Program-made: the position numbers and the translations under genes
Part shown: positions 52,563-61,653 of the stretch, one piece after another
Layout: each line of letters opens with the position of its first letter
Numbering within the stretch: the stretch's first letter is position 1
NCBI GenBank assembly: GCA_947501635.1
Contig: CANMWT010000001.1
Span: 310,001 to 374,000 of the forward strand
Length of the DNA: 64,000 nucleotides
Reading direction: 5' to 3'
Origin: an uncultured Roseobacter sp.
Lineage (GTDB): Bacteria; Pseudomonadota; Alphaproteobacteria; Rhodobacterales; Rhodobacteraceae
Notes under the pieces: model-generated
The model's input: only the letters and a program-made list of their open reading frames with translations
Database searches by the model: none
What the model was told of the DNA's origin: nothing

Positions 52563-54047
52563 TTACGAAGGCCCGACAGTTGTGCAGTCAATGTTGCGAG
52601 CCTCAAGCCGACGACACACCAGATCGGCTGACTCGCGGCTCATGCCGAGAAAGTTTGCATCAAAACCGCCTGAGCGTTTGACCACTTTGCGCAAAGTGCC
52701 GTCCAGCGTCTCCATTTCTGTCAAGGCCGTCGTGACCAGCGCCTTTTCGGCAAGATAGCGGCTGCCATAGCGGCCCACGTTCACGCCCCACTGGTGACCG
52801 CCCGAGGTAGACAGCCTGGTCACCACCTCATTCTCTTGTGGGAAGGCAGGCACACTGACCGAGGCATTTATCAGACCGGCAGGCCGCATCGCGGGCCTGA
52901 GAGAGACGGGAACCACACTGCCCGGCGCTGCTTTAACATCAGGTTTGTCAGCTTCCGCTCCGCTTTCCTGTGCGATTAGCAGGGCCGAGGTGATATCGGT
53001 GTTCAATATGCCGCTTGTACTGGCGGCTGCGGCTTTGGGCTGGTTCGCCTTGGCTTCGGCCACGGCTGCCACGATGTCGGCGGCATTGACAGAAGCCACG
53101 ACAACCGCAGGCGCTGGCCGTGCTTTGGGTCTCAGGCTCGAGGCCAGAACGCTGGCCACCCGCACGCCGTTCCCGCGTGACGCAACATATGATGGTTTTT
53201 GGGGTTTGCGCACACGCGCGCGGCTGGGCGCCCGTTTAAATCCCATGTCCAGCAACTCAGCCACCCGCTTGTTGCGCGCGGTGGTCGAGGTGCCGCCAAA
53301 CACGGTGGCGATGATACGCTCCTGTCCACGCTCCGCCGAGGCCACCAGATTAAAGCCCGCCGCGCGGGTATAGCCCGTCTTGATCCCATCGGCCCCACGA
53401 TAGTTTCCCAATAGGCGGCGATTGGTGTTTGCGACATTCTTGATGCCAGCATGCGTCGATTTGCGGGAAAAGAGGTTGTAATACTCAGGGTAGTCGTACA
53501 GCACGTGTCGGCCGAGGATCGACATGTCGCGCGCCGTCGACATATGCCCCTTTTCTGTGAGGCCATGCGCGTTCTTGAACGTCGTCCGCGTCATGCCCAG
53601 TTCCTTGGCGGTGCGGTTCATGCGGCGCGCGAATGCTGCTTCGGACCCTTCGAGCGCTTCACCGATGGCAGTTGCGGCATCATTGGCTGACTTCACGGCC
53701 GCTGCACGGATCAGGTAGCGAAAGGCGATGCGCTGCCCCGACTTAAGCCCGAGTTTGGAGGGTGGTTCAGAGGCGGCAAACCGCGAAATCTTGACCTTCG
53801 TATCCAGCGAAATCTCGCCTTGTTCGACAGCTTGAAATGCGATGTACAGTGTCATCATCTTGGTCAGCGATGCCGGATGCAGCCGCGTGTCCGCATTGCG
53901 CGAGTGCAAGACCTTGCCTGTGCGCGCGTCCATCACGAATGCTGCATAGGGGGCTGCTGCTGCGCTGAGAGGTAGTATCACGAGCATCCACAATAATGCG
54001 AATGCATATAGCCCGTATCGGGCCGGCCAATTACGCCGTACCTTCAT
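52563..54047 (-). CDS. D-alanyl-D-alanine carboxypeptidase with C-terminal SPOR domain
   Basis: This 494-residue protein has a signal peptide (YGLYAFALLWMLVILPLSAA, cut near AAA-APYA) and a PBP5/6-type peptidase domain (about 35-280) with the three active-site motifs SLTK, SAN and KTG (in GADGIKTGYTRAAG). A low-complexity Ala/Pro linker of about 120 residues follows, and the last 75 residues form a SPOR domain (HQWGVNVGRYGSRYLAEKAL). SPOR binds denuded glycan at division sites, so the enzyme probably trims peptidoglycan there. The start at 54047 is favoured; a longer frame adds eight residues. It converges with ccoS across 7 bases. Confidence 0.92.
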   Translation of the reverse strand: MKVRRNWPARYGLYAFALLWMLVILPLSAAAAPYAAFVMDARTGKVLHSRNADTRLHPASLTKMMTLYIAFQAVEQGEISLDTKVKISRFAASEPPSKLGLKSGQRIAFRYLIRAAAVKSANDAATAIGEALEGSEAAFARRMNRTAKELGMTRTTFKNAHGLTEKGHMSTARDMSILGRHVLYDYPEYYNLFSRKSTHAGIKNVANTNRRLLGNYRGADGIKTGYTRAAGFNLVASAERGQERIIATVFGGTSTTARNKRVAELLDMGFKRAPSRARVRKPQKPSYVASRGNGVRVASVLASSLRPKARPAPAVVVASVNAADIVAAVAEAKANQPKAAAASTSGILNTDITSALLIAQESGAEADKPDVKAAPGSVVPVSLRPAMRPAGLINASVSVPAFPQENEVVTRLSTSGGHQWGVNVGRYGSRYLAEKALVTTALTEMETLDGTLRKVVKRSGGFDANFLGMSRESADLVCRRLEARNIDCTTVGPS

Positions 54048-54205
54048 GATTTCCGCCTTTTTCTGCCTCATGCCGCCGAATTTTTCCGACTGGCTTTATT
54101 GACCGAAACGCTAGCACAGCTTTTGCATTCGATAAACCATTGATTTAAAGCGAATGCGTTAAGTTTGGGTGAAACTGCTGGCGATGCGACATTTTCGGGC
54201 CTTGT

Positions 54206-54907
54206 TTACCCGATCTCCTGCAGCAGCTGCGCCAATCCGCCCAGATCGGACAGACGCGCGTAGCGGGGGGCGGTGATGGGCTCGGGCGCTTTTTCCAATG
54301 CCCATTCGAACCCATGAGGTACGAACACGCCCCAGCCACCCGAATCGATCATTGGAAGCACATCTGATTTCATCGAGTTCCCGATCATCATGCCGCGCCC
54401 AGGACCATCACCGTGCCGGTTGAAGATGTCGACGTAGCTCTGGCTGTTTTTGTCCGACACAATTTCCACCGCGTCGAACAAATCACCCAGACCGGATTGC
54501 GCCAGTTTGCGCTCCTGATCCAGCAAATCTCCTTTTGTTATCATAAGGATGCGGTGCGTTTCCTTTGCTGCTTCCACGGCTTCGCGCGCATGCGGCAAAA
54601 GATCGACGGGGTGTTGCAACATCTCGCGGCCGGCATCCAGCAGTTCTGCTATCACATGGCCAGACACTTTGTTGTCGGTCACATCAAGTGCGGTTTCGAT
54701 CATCGACAACGTGAATCCTTTGATGCCAAAGCCATAGTGGCCAAGGTTCTGACGCTCTGCAGCCTCCAGCCGCTGCATCAACGCGGGCTTGTCCGTATAG
54801 TCTGAAAGCAGTTCGGCGAAATGCGCTTGGGTCAGTTGGAAAAACCGTTCATTGTCCCAAAGTGTGTCATCTGCATCAAACGCAACCGTGGTCACTGACT
54901 GCCGCAT
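54206..54907 (-). CDS. HAD-superfamily hydrolase
   Basis: This 233-residue protein has the HAD motifs: FDADDTLWDN (I, nucleophile Asp), LMITKGD (II), a lysine in motif III near LLDQERK, and MIGNSMKSDVLPMIDSGGW (IV). A helical cap lies between I and II. It is probably a small-molecule phosphatase; the substrate cannot be read. Two ATGs, at 54913 and 54907, are possible. The second has better spacing from AAAAGGGGG. Confidence 0.88.
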   Translation of the reverse strand: MRQSVTTVAFDADDTLWDNERFFQLTQAHFAELLSDYTDKPALMQRLEAAERQNLGHYGFGIKGFTLSMIETALDVTDNKVSGHVIAELLDAGREMLQHPVDLLPHAREAVEAAKETHRILMITKGDLLDQERKLAQSGLGDLFDAVEIVSDKNSQSYVDIFNRHGDGPGRGMMIGNSMKSDVLPMIDSGGWGVFVPHGFEWALEKAPEPITAPRYARLSDLGGLAQLLQEIG

Positions 54908-54990
54908 GTCCATGCCCCCTTTTCTAAAGCGCTATTGAAGTTATATACAGCGTCTAAGACTCATCCTTTACCGAAAGATCAGGAGCAGCA

Positions 54991-55332
54991 ATGCACCGCG
55001 ATGCCTTTACAATGTCGGACCGGTCAGACGAAGACGGTGACGCGTCTATCCTGACCGCAACGAAGCCGAAGACAAAGCGCCCGCCGCTCTACAAGGTGCT
55101 TTTGCTCAACGATGACTTCACACCGATGGAGTTTGTCGTTCACGTACTGGAACGCTTCTTTGGGCTGAATCACGCGCAGGCTTTCGAAATCATGCTGACC
55201 GTACATAAAAAAGGTGTGGCCGTGGTTGGCGTGTTCAGTCACGAGATTGCCGAAACAAAGGTCGCTCAGGTGATGGATTTTGCCCGCCGCCACCAGCACC
55301 CGCTGCAATGCACAATGGAAAAAGAAGAGTAA
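54991..55332 (+). CDS. clpS: ATP-dependent Clp protease adaptor ClpS
   Basis: This 113-residue protein matches Clp[21 protein letters not shown] with the N-degron-binding loop, [19 protein letters not shown] and [12 protein letters not shown]. ClpS feeds N-end-rule substrates to ClpAP. No clpA is present in the window. AGGAG precedes ATG 54991; a second ATG at 55012 has no such site. The next gene starts four bases after its stop. Confidence 0.95.
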   Translation: MHRDAFTMSDRSDEDGDASILTATKPKTKRPPLYKVLLLNDDFTPMEFVVHVLERFFGLNHAQAFEIMLTVHKKGVAVVGVFSHEIAETKVAQVMDFARRHQHPLQCTMEKEE

Positions 55333-55336
55333 TCAG

Positions 55337-56329
55337 GTGATTGACGCCCGATTGACACTTGCGCTCGGCGAGGGCGGTCTCGTCATGCCGAATGATGATC
55401 TGATCGCAGTGATGAAACCCCCCTCCGAGGCGCGTCTGAATGATCTGCCCAAGGACCGCTGCGTAATTGTCGAAGGGTTCAAACCGTCTTTTGACAACTG
55501 GTCTGCACGCGGATTTCGAGCAGAGGTTCAAACGGATCAGAAATACGGTGCAGTCATTGTCTGTCTGCCGCGGGCCAAAGCCGATGCACGCGCGATGATC
55601 GCGACGGCCATGCAGATCACGGATGGGCCGGTGGTGATCGACGGGCAAAAAACCAGCGGTGTCGACAGTATCCTGAAGGAGATGCGCAAACGCACTGCTT
55701 TGACTGCTCCGATTTCCAAGGCCCATGGCAAACTGTTTTGGTGTCCGGTGGCCGATCCTGAGGCATTCGCAGACTGGGTCGCGGGCCCGGCGATGACGCC
55801 GGGCGGTTTCTGGACCGCGCCGGGCGTCTTTTCGGCTGACGGGATTGATCCTGCCTCCGCCTTGCTTGCAGCGCATTTGCCGGACCGTCTGGGCGCGCAT
55901 GTTGCCGATCTGGGCGCGGGATGGGGTTTTTTGTCTGCGCATGTTCTGACGCGGCAGGACGTGCAGACTGTACATCTGGTCGAGGCTGAACATATGGCGT
56001 TGGAATGTGCCCGGCGAAATGTGACCGACCCGCGCGCGATTTTTCACTGGGCGGATGCCACCCAATGGTCTGCGCCCGAGCGGATAGAAAGCGTCGTGAT
56101 GAACCCGCCTTTCCACCTGTCACGCGCGGCTGATCCCGGAATTGGGCAGGCTTTCGTGGAGGCGGCGTCGCGCGTGCTTGCGCCGCAGGGAAACCTTTGG
56201 ATGGTGGCCAACCGTCACTTACCATACGAGCAGTCCTTGCAGGCGCGCTTCGCGAATGTCTTTGAAGTTGGCGGCGATACGCGCTTTAAACTCTTTCACG
56301 CAACGCGCCCCAAACGTGTCAGCAAGTAA
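55337..56329 (+). CDS. RsmC-like 16S rRNA guanine-N2 methyltransferase
   Basis: This 330-residue protein has an inactive-looking N-terminal methyltransferase-like half and a SAM-binding C-terminal half: VADLGAGWGFLSA (motif I), LVEAEHMALECARRN and the catalytic NPPFH in SVVMNPPFHLSR. This two-lobe layout fits RsmC/RlmG-type enzymes modifying rRNA guanine. The start is GTG 55337; reading upstream overlaps clpS. Its tight spacing suggests cotranscription with clpS. Confidence 0.85.
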   Translation: MIDARLTLALGEGGLVMPNDDLIAVMKPPSEARLNDLPKDRCVIVEGFKPSFDNWSARGFRAEVQTDQKYGAVIVCLPRAKADARAMIATAMQITDGPVVIDGQKTSGVDSILKEMRKRTALTAPISKAHGKLFWCPVADPEAFADWVAGPAMTPGGFWTAPGVFSADGIDPASALLAAHLPDRLGAHVADLGAGWGFLSAHVLTRQDVQTVHLVEAEHMALECARRNVTDPRAIFHWADATQWSAPERIESVVMNPPFHLSRAADPGIGQAFVEAASRVLAPQGNLWMVANRHLPYEQSLQARFANVFEVGGDTRFKLFHATRPKRVSK

Positions 56330-56355
56330 GGTTTTCTGCTTCAGGAAGGAAACAG

Positions 56356-57156
56356 ATGTCTTTTTCGATCAATGGTAAAACCGCCATCATCACCGGCGCT
56401 GCGAACGGGATTGGTCTTGCCATCGCGCGCCAGTTCGCGGATCGCGGGGCAAATGTCATGTGCGCCGACATGGACGAAAAGAAGCTGGAAGAAGAGTGGG
56501 GCGGTTTGTCGGAGGATGGCAACCTGCGCTACTTTGCGGGTGATCTGCGGCAGCGGCTGACCATCGCCAATCTGGTGTCGGCCACAATCGACAGTTTTGA
56601 TCGGGTTGATATCCTCGTAAATGCATCGCGGCAGGTGATCGAGACCAATGCGCTTGATGTGGAAGATAATTCGGTGGCCATGCTGCTAGAGCAGAATTTG
56701 ATGACCGCCTATCACCTTACACAGCAGGTCGCCAAACGGATGATCAAACAGGGAGCAGACCAGCCCGAGGGTCAACTGGGTTCTATCGTCAACCTCAGCT
56801 CTATCGTGGCGCGTACGACGCGGCCCGAACTCATGGGATACTCCGTGGCCACCGCAGCCTTGGAGCAGATGACGCGGTCCATGGCACTGGTGTTGGCGCC
56901 CCAGCGTATCCGGGTCAATGCGGTGGCTTTCGGGTCAGTGATGAGTGCTTCGCTGAAATCATCCATGATCGAGCATACCGAGTGGCGCGATGACATTCGC
57001 GCGCACACCCCGTTGGGGCGTATTGCGGGCCCGGCGGAATTGACCGATGCGGTGCAGTTTCTGGCTGCAGAAAGTTCAGGTTTCATGACCGGCGAAATCA
57101 TCACGGTCGACGGCGGACGCAGCCTGCTTGATGCGGTTTCGGTCCCTGCGCATTGA
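56356..57156 (+). CDS. SDR-family protein lacking the catalytic lysine
   Basis: This 266-residue protein has the short-chain dehydrogenase fold: cofactor motif TGAANGIG (residues 13-20), the acidic residue in CADMDEKK and the C-terminal EIITVDGG. In the active site the serine (S149) and tyrosine (Y162) remain, but the YxxxK lysine is threonine (Y162-SVA-T166). The NNAG motif is also replaced by NASR. Catalysis of the usual kind is therefore doubtful. It lies 75 bases before hemF and may be cotranscribed in part with the upstream rsmC-like gene. Confidence 0.85.
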   Translation: MSFSINGKTAIITGAANGIGLAIARQFADRGANVMCADMDEKKLEEEWGGLSEDGNLRYFAGDLRQRLTIANLVSATIDSFDRVDILVNASRQVIETNALDVEDNSVAMLLEQNLMTAYHLTQQVAKRMIKQGADQPEGQLGSIVNLSSIVARTTRPELMGYSVATAALEQMTRSMALVLAPQRIRVNAVAFGSVMSASLKSSMIEHTEWRDDIRAHTPLGRIAGPAELTDAVQFLAAESSGFMTGEIITVDGGRSLLDAVSVPAH

Positions 57157-57197
57157 TGATTGGTCTTGGCCTTGCTGCAAAAAGCGGTTTAAACATA

Positions 57198-57217
57198 GTG
57201 TCAGATTAAACTGACAC
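57198..57217. promoter_or_regulatory. Palindromic operator before hemF, PpsR/CrtJ-type
   Basis: GTGTCAG-ATTAAA-CTGACAC is a perfect palindrome in its arms and contains TGT-N12-ACA, the PpsR/CrtJ consensus. It ends 13 bases before the hemF ATG and overlaps a possible -10 (CATAGT, 57194-57199, with TTGCTG 16 bases upstream), so binding should block transcription. A near copy lies between hemC and hemE. Confidence 0.7.
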
Positions 57218-57230
57218 ATTAGGCGGCGCG

Positions 57231-58124
57231 ATGACCCAAGACTTCGAAACAGAAAAAACACGTGCTTCGGCATGGTTCCGCGAATTGCGCGACCAGATCG
57301 TAGACGCCTTCGAAGAGCTGGAGCGGGATCATGCGCAAGGGCCGCTGTCAGACCGCTCCGCGGCGCAGTTTGATGTAAGCGAGACCAAACGGCACAGCGA
57401 TGACGGGTCGGACGCCGGCGGCGGTTTGATGAGCGTCATGCGCGGCGGCCGGGTGTTTGAAAAGGTCGGTGTCAATATCTCAACCGTGTTCGGAACATTG
57501 GGGGAGCGCGCGCAGATGGCGATGGCCGCGCGCAAGGGCATTCCGGGTATGAAGGAAGACCCGCGGTTCTGGGCTTCGGGCATCAGCCTTGTAGCGCATA
57601 TGCAAAATCCGCATGTGCCGGCCGTGCATATGAATACCCGTATGTTCTGGACGCCGCATGCGTGGTGGTTCGGTGGTGGATCGGATTTAAACCCCTGCAT
57701 CGAGTATGACGAGGATACGCAGCACTTTCACGACCAGCAAAAGGAAAAGCTGGACCCGCATGGTGCGGATTTCTATCCGCGGCTGAAGGACTGGGCGGAT
57801 GAGTATTTCTATATTCCGCATCGCAACCGCGCGCGCGGCGTGGGCGGAATTTTCATGGACGACCATTGCTCGGGCGATTGGGAGACGGATTTCTCGTTGA
57901 CGCAGGATATCGGGCGGGCGTTTTTACCTGCCTATGTGCCGCTTGTGCGCAAACGTCGCGTGCAGCCCTGGTCTGATGCGGATAAGGACGCGCAGCTTGT
58001 GCACCGCGGGTTATATGCGGAGTACAATCTCGTTTATGACCGCGGGACAAAGTTTGGTCTGGAGACCGGGCATGACGCCAATGCGGTACTCATGAGTTTG
58101 CCGCCGCTTGCGAAATGGGTATAG
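57231..58124 (+). CDS. hemF: Oxygen-dependent coproporphyrinogen III oxidase
   Basis: This 297-residue enzyme matches HemF: GGRVFEKVGVNISTVFG, VHMNTRMFWTPHAWWFGGGSD (conserved His and Gly-rich segment), YIPHRNRARGVGGIFMDD and YAEYNLVYDRGTKFGLETGH. It is the aerobic counterpart of hemN in the same pathway step. The palindrome just upstream suggests repression. It converges with hemC. Confidence 0.96.
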   Translation: MTQDFETEKTRASAWFRELRDQIVDAFEELERDHAQGPLSDRSAAQFDVSETKRHSDDGSDAGGGLMSVMRGGRVFEKVGVNISTVFGTLGERAQMAMAARKGIPGMKEDPRFWASGISLVAHMQNPHVPAVHMNTRMFWTPHAWWFGGGSDLNPCIEYDEDTQHFHDQQKEKLDPHGADFYPRLKDWADEYFYIPHRNRARGVGGIFMDDHCSGDWETDFSLTQDIGRAFLPAYVPLVRKRRVQPWSDADKDAQLVHRGLYAEYNLVYDRGTKFGLETGHDANAVLMSLPPLAKWV

Positions 58125-58158
58125 GGGGCGCTGCCCCCGGCCTATTCAGGCCTCCCCC

Positions 58159-58180
58159 GGGATATTTAGAGACCAAAGAA
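58159..58180 (+). repeat. Intergenic repeat, copy 2
   Basis: The same 22 bases as at 27191-27212 stand in the 71-base gap between the convergent hemF and hemC stops. GCCTCCCCC precedes it, comparable to GCCTCCGGCG in copy 1. Confidence 0.7.
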
Positions 58181-58195
58181 GCGGCTGTTAAACGC

Positions 58196-59140
58196 CTAGT
58201 GCCAATCGAAAAAGTTGGGGCCGGCACGGCTGAGCAGGTCTTGTGCGAGATCGCGCCCCATTTCGGCACCTGTGGAGACCGGACCGCTGCGCCGGTCTGC
58301 GAGGGCTTTTGATCCGTCGGGACGCAAGACCTCGCCGCGCAGATGGATGGTGCTGCCGTCGAGTTCCGCCAGACCGGCGATTGGTGTTTCGCAAGAGCCG
58401 TCCAGGGTGAGAAGGAAGCTGCGTTCGGCGGCCAGCCGATTGCCGGTGTCGCTGTGGTGGATCGCCGCGAGCAACGCGGCAGTGTTGTCATCGCTTATGC
58501 GGCGTTCGATGCCGATGGCGCCTTGAGCCACCGCAGGCAGCATGTCGTCTGCATCGATTGGGGTGGCGGGGACATCGGCCAACTTGAGCCGGTTCAGCCC
58601 TGCGGAGGCGAGAAAGGTGCATTCTGCCACACCGTCTGCAAGTTTTTTGAGGCGTGTTTGCACATTGCCGCGGAATTCGACGACCTGCAGGTCCGGTCGC
58701 CGGTTTAGCAGTTGCGCTTTTCGTCTCAGGCTTGAGGTGCCGACAACGGCGCCTTTTGCAAGGTCGGCAATGCGGGTGAGCGTTGGCGATACAAAGGCGT
58801 CCCGTACGTCTTCGCGGGGGAGGTAGGTGTCGAGGATGAGGCCCTCGGGTTGCAGGGTCGGCATGTCTTTCATCGAGTGCACCGCGATATCGATTTTACC
58901 GGACAACAGGTCCTCTTCGATTTCGCGGGTGAAAAGCCCCTTGCCACCGATCTCTTTCAAAGGGCGGTCCTGAATGGCGTCGCCGGTGACTTTGATCACG
59001 ACGATTTCGAAGGCATCTTCGGGTAAGTCAAACGCCTGCATCAGCCTGGAACGCGTTTCATAGGCCTGCGCCATTGCAAGCGGAGAGCCACGGGTGCCGA
59101 TTTTGAGGGGCGAGTCGGGAGTAGGTAAGTGCACTGTCAT
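58196..59140 (-). CDS. hemC: Hydroxymethylbilane synthase
   Basis: This 314-residue protein matches porphobilinogen deaminase: IGTRGSPLAMAQA, GKGLFTREIEEDL, IAVHSMKDMPT, VVGTSSLRRKAQLL and EFRGNVQTRL. The cofactor-binding cysteine is in LTLDGSCETPIAGL. It makes hydroxymethylbilane from porphobilinogen. The start at 59140 leaves the operator outside the gene; an ATG at 59164 would lie within the operator. It is divergent from hemE. Confidence 0.96.
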   Translation of the reverse strand: MTVHLPTPDSPLKIGTRGSPLAMAQAYETRSRLMQAFDLPEDAFEIVVIKVTGDAIQDRPLKEIGGKGLFTREIEEDLLSGKIDIAVHSMKDMPTLQPEGLILDTYLPREDVRDAFVSPTLTRIADLAKGAVVGTSSLRRKAQLLNRRPDLQVVEFRGNVQTRLKKLADGVAECTFLASAGLNRLKLADVPATPIDADDMLPAVAQGAIGIERRISDDNTAALLAAIHHSDTGNRLAAERSFLLTLDGSCETPIAGLAELDGSTIHLRGEVLRPDGSKALADRRSGPVSTGAEMGRDLAQDLLSRAGPNFFDWH

Positions 59141-59158
59141 GGGTTTATCTTTTAGATG

Positions 59159-59176
59159 TGTCAACTTAAACTGACA
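59159..59176. promoter_or_regulatory. Operator between hemC and hemE, PpsR/CrtJ-type
   Basis: TGTCAACTTAAACTGACA fits TGT-N12-ACA and differs from the hemF site in only two of 18 bases. It lies 18 bases before hemC and 65 before hemE, so one site could act on both promoters. Confidence 0.7.
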
Positions 59177-59241
59177 ACTGGAATGATAGAGAATCTCAAG
59201 CTAAAAGCAGGAAATGCGTAATGAAAGACGGAAATCACACA

Positions 59242-60276
59242 ATGAGCCAGACGAAAACGATCCTGCGGGCGCTTGCCGGTGAAACGCTTCCGACACCGCC
59301 GATCTGGATGATGCGGCAGGCGGGGCGTTATCTGCCGGAGTACCGTGCGACCAGAGCACAGGCCGGAGATTTTCTGTCTCTTTGTTATAATCCCGAGCTT
59401 GCTGCCGAGGTCACATTGCAGCCGATCAGACGCTACGGGTTTGATGCGGCCATTCTTTTTGCGGATATTCTGTTGCTGCCGCAAGCGCTGGGGGCGGATT
59501 TGTGGTTTGTCACAGGAGAAGGTCCGCGGTTGTCGACGATCACGCAGGCGGCGGATTTCGACAGGTTGAAGCCCGTCGATGAGATCGATGCGGTCCTGAA
59601 CCCGATCTACGAGACGGTACGCATCTTGCGGCAGGAATTGCCGCCTGAGACGACGCTGATCGGTTTTGCGGGTGCGCCATGGACGGTGGCCACGTATATG
59701 ATTGCCGGGCGTGGCACGCCGGATCAGGGACCCGCCCATGCATTGAAAGCTGAAAACCAGGCGCTGTTTGAAGTATTGTTGGCGCGCATCACTGCGGGCA
59801 CGATCGAATACTTGTCCAAACAGATTGAGGCCGGCGCCGAAGTTGTGAAGATTTTCGACAGTTGGGCAGGATCACTCAAAGGCGAAGACTTCCAGAAATA
59901 CGCGGTGGCCCCCGCACGCGAGATCACGCAAGCCCTCAAGGCGCGGCATCCTGAAATACCTGTTATCGGTTTCCCGCGGGAGGCAGGCGATGGCTATATA
60001 GGTTTTGCGAAAGCGACAGGCGTCGATTGTGTCGCTTTGGACAATTCGGTCAGTGCCGAATGGGCGGCGGCGCATGTGCAAGTGGATGGCTGTGTGCAGG
60101 GTAACCTGGCGTCAAGCCATATGGTGACGGGCGGGCAGGCGTTGGTGGATGAAGCCAAAGCGATTGTTCAAGCTTTTTCAGGTGGGCCGCATATCTTCAA
60201 TCTGGGGCATGGGATCACACCCGATGCGGACCCGGATAATGTCCAGCGCATGATTGATGCGGTTCGCGGGCAATAA
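59242..60276 (+). CDS. hemE: Uroporphyrinogen decarboxylase
   Basis: This 344-residue protein matches Hem[21 protein letters not shown] at the N-terminus, [34 protein letters not shown] and [12 protein letters not shown] near the end. It turns uroporphyrinogen III into coproporphyrinogen III, the substrate of hemF and hemN. Two ATGs, at 59221 and 59242, each have GGAAA upstream; the family N-terminus fits the second better. The shared palindrome lies upstream. Confidence 0.95.
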   Translation: MSQTKTILRALAGETLPTPPIWMMRQAGRYLPEYRATRAQAGDFLSLCYNPELAAEVTLQPIRRYGFDAAILFADILLLPQALGADLWFVTGEGPRLSTITQAADFDRLKPVDEIDAVLNPIYETVRILRQELPPETTLIGFAGAPWTVATYMIAGRGTPDQGPAHALKAENQALFEVLLARITAGTIEYLSKQIEAGAEVVKIFDSWAGSLKGEDFQKYAVAPAREITQALKARHPEIPVIGFPREAGDGYIGFAKATGVDCVALDNSVSAEWAAAHVQVDGCVQGNLASSHMVTGGQALVDEAKAIVQAFSGGPHIFNLGHGITPDADPDNVQRMIDAVRGQ

Positions 60277-60329
60277 ACGATGATTCCGGGTTGACGGGCA
60301 GAGCGGGCTGCAATAACTCACGCTCCGAT

Positions 60330-60406
<77 letters not shown>

Positions 60407-60547
60407 CCCCTTTCTGCCCGAGGAGCCCGACAGGTAACGGCCTGACAATCGTGGGTGACAAGCCGTATGATCTGGCTTAGCACTTTATACCAGTGGACAG
60501 ACAAGCACTTGATCCGCTTCGGCGTGGTCGGGGGATGGGGAGGAAAA

Positions 60548-61588
60548 ATGATCATTTCACGCAAGGGTTTTTTGAACATGGCTGCTGCAGCAGCCTTGTC
60601 GCTTGGTTTTGGCGGCACGCCTGCCGCGGCACAGGAAGTCACGCTGACGCTGCATCAGTTTTTGCCACCGCAGGCGAATGTTCCAAAGCTTATCTTGGAT
60701 GTTTGGGCTGACAATGTGGAGGAGGCGAGCGGCGGGCGGATCAAGATCGACCGGTTTCCGTCAATGCAATTGGGCGGGCGGCCGCCCGAGTTGATGGATC
60801 AGGCGATTGACGGCGTGGCGGATATCGTCTGGACGGTCGTCGGGTACACGCCGGGGCGTTTCCCGCGCACCGAAGTATTTGAGCTGCCCTTTATGATGAC
60901 CAACGCGAGAGCTGCGTCGCGCGCCTATTGGGAGATGTTTGAGACACATATGCGCGACGAGGACTTCAAGGATGTCGAGATTCTGGGAACTTGGGTGCAT
61001 GGTCCCGGCATCATTCACGCAAACAAGGAAGTGCGTACTCCCGCCGATATGGAGGGCATGAAAGTGCGTGGCGGGTCGCGTCTGGTCAACTCGCTGCTGG
61101 AAAAGGTCGGCGCTGAGCCTGTCGGCATGCCCGTGCCAGCAGTGCCGGAAGGGCTTTCCAAAGGTGTGATCGATGGCACCACGATCCCTTGGGAGGTGAC
61201 GGCGGCCTTGAAAATCCCGGAGCTGGTGGGCAATCATACCGAGTTCACGGGTAACGCACTTTATGTGCTGACCTTTGTTCTGGCGATGAACAAAGACCGT
61301 TATGACAGTTTGCCTGCGGACCTTCAGAAAGTGATTGACGATAACTCAGGTCTGGAGTTTTCGATATTCGCCGGTGGCGTCATGGAAGACAGTGATGCCC
61401 CCGCCCGCAAGGCGGCAGCAGATCGCGGTAACAACATCGTCACGCTGACCGAAGATGAGGCACAGGCGTGGCAGGCGGTTGCGGCACCCATCTACGATGA
61501 GTGGGTTGCGGAGATGAGCGAGAAGGGTATCGACGGTCAGGCCTTGATCGACGAAGCGCGAGGGCTGATCGCGGAATACACAGAGTAG
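60548..61588 (+). CDS. TRAP transporter substrate-binding protein (DctP family)
   Basis: This 346-residue protein has a signal peptide (ISRKGFLNMAAAAALSLGFG, cut near AAA-QEVT) and the DctP fold: LTLHQFLPPQANVPKLI at the start, RTEVFELPFMMTNA, and a central MKVRGGSRLVNSLLEKVGAE with the conserved arginine that usually binds a carboxylate. The ligand is therefore probably an organic acid. GGGGAGG precedes ATG 60548. It is first in a DctP-Q-M operon directly after the tRNA. Confidence 0.92.
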   Translation: MIISRKGFLNMAAAAALSLGFGGTPAAAQEVTLTLHQFLPPQANVPKLILDVWADNVEEASGGRIKIDRFPSMQLGGRPPELMDQAIDGVADIVWTVVGYTPGRFPRTEVFELPFMMTNARAASRAYWEMFETHMRDEDFKDVEILGTWVHGPGIIHANKEVRTPADMEGMKVRGGSRLVNSLLEKVGAEPVGMPVPAVPEGLSKGVIDGTTIPWEVTAALKIPELVGNHTEFTGNALYVLTFVLAMNKDRYDSLPADLQKVIDDNSGLEFSIFAGGVMEDSDAPARKAAADRGNNIVTLTEDEAQAWQAVAAPIYDEWVAEMSEKGIDGQALIDEARGLIAEYTE

Positions 61589-61653
61589 GTCACACCGAAA
61601 TGGCGCACCCGGTGACGTACCGGGTGAGCCGCATCTGTCTGGCGGAGAGTTCA

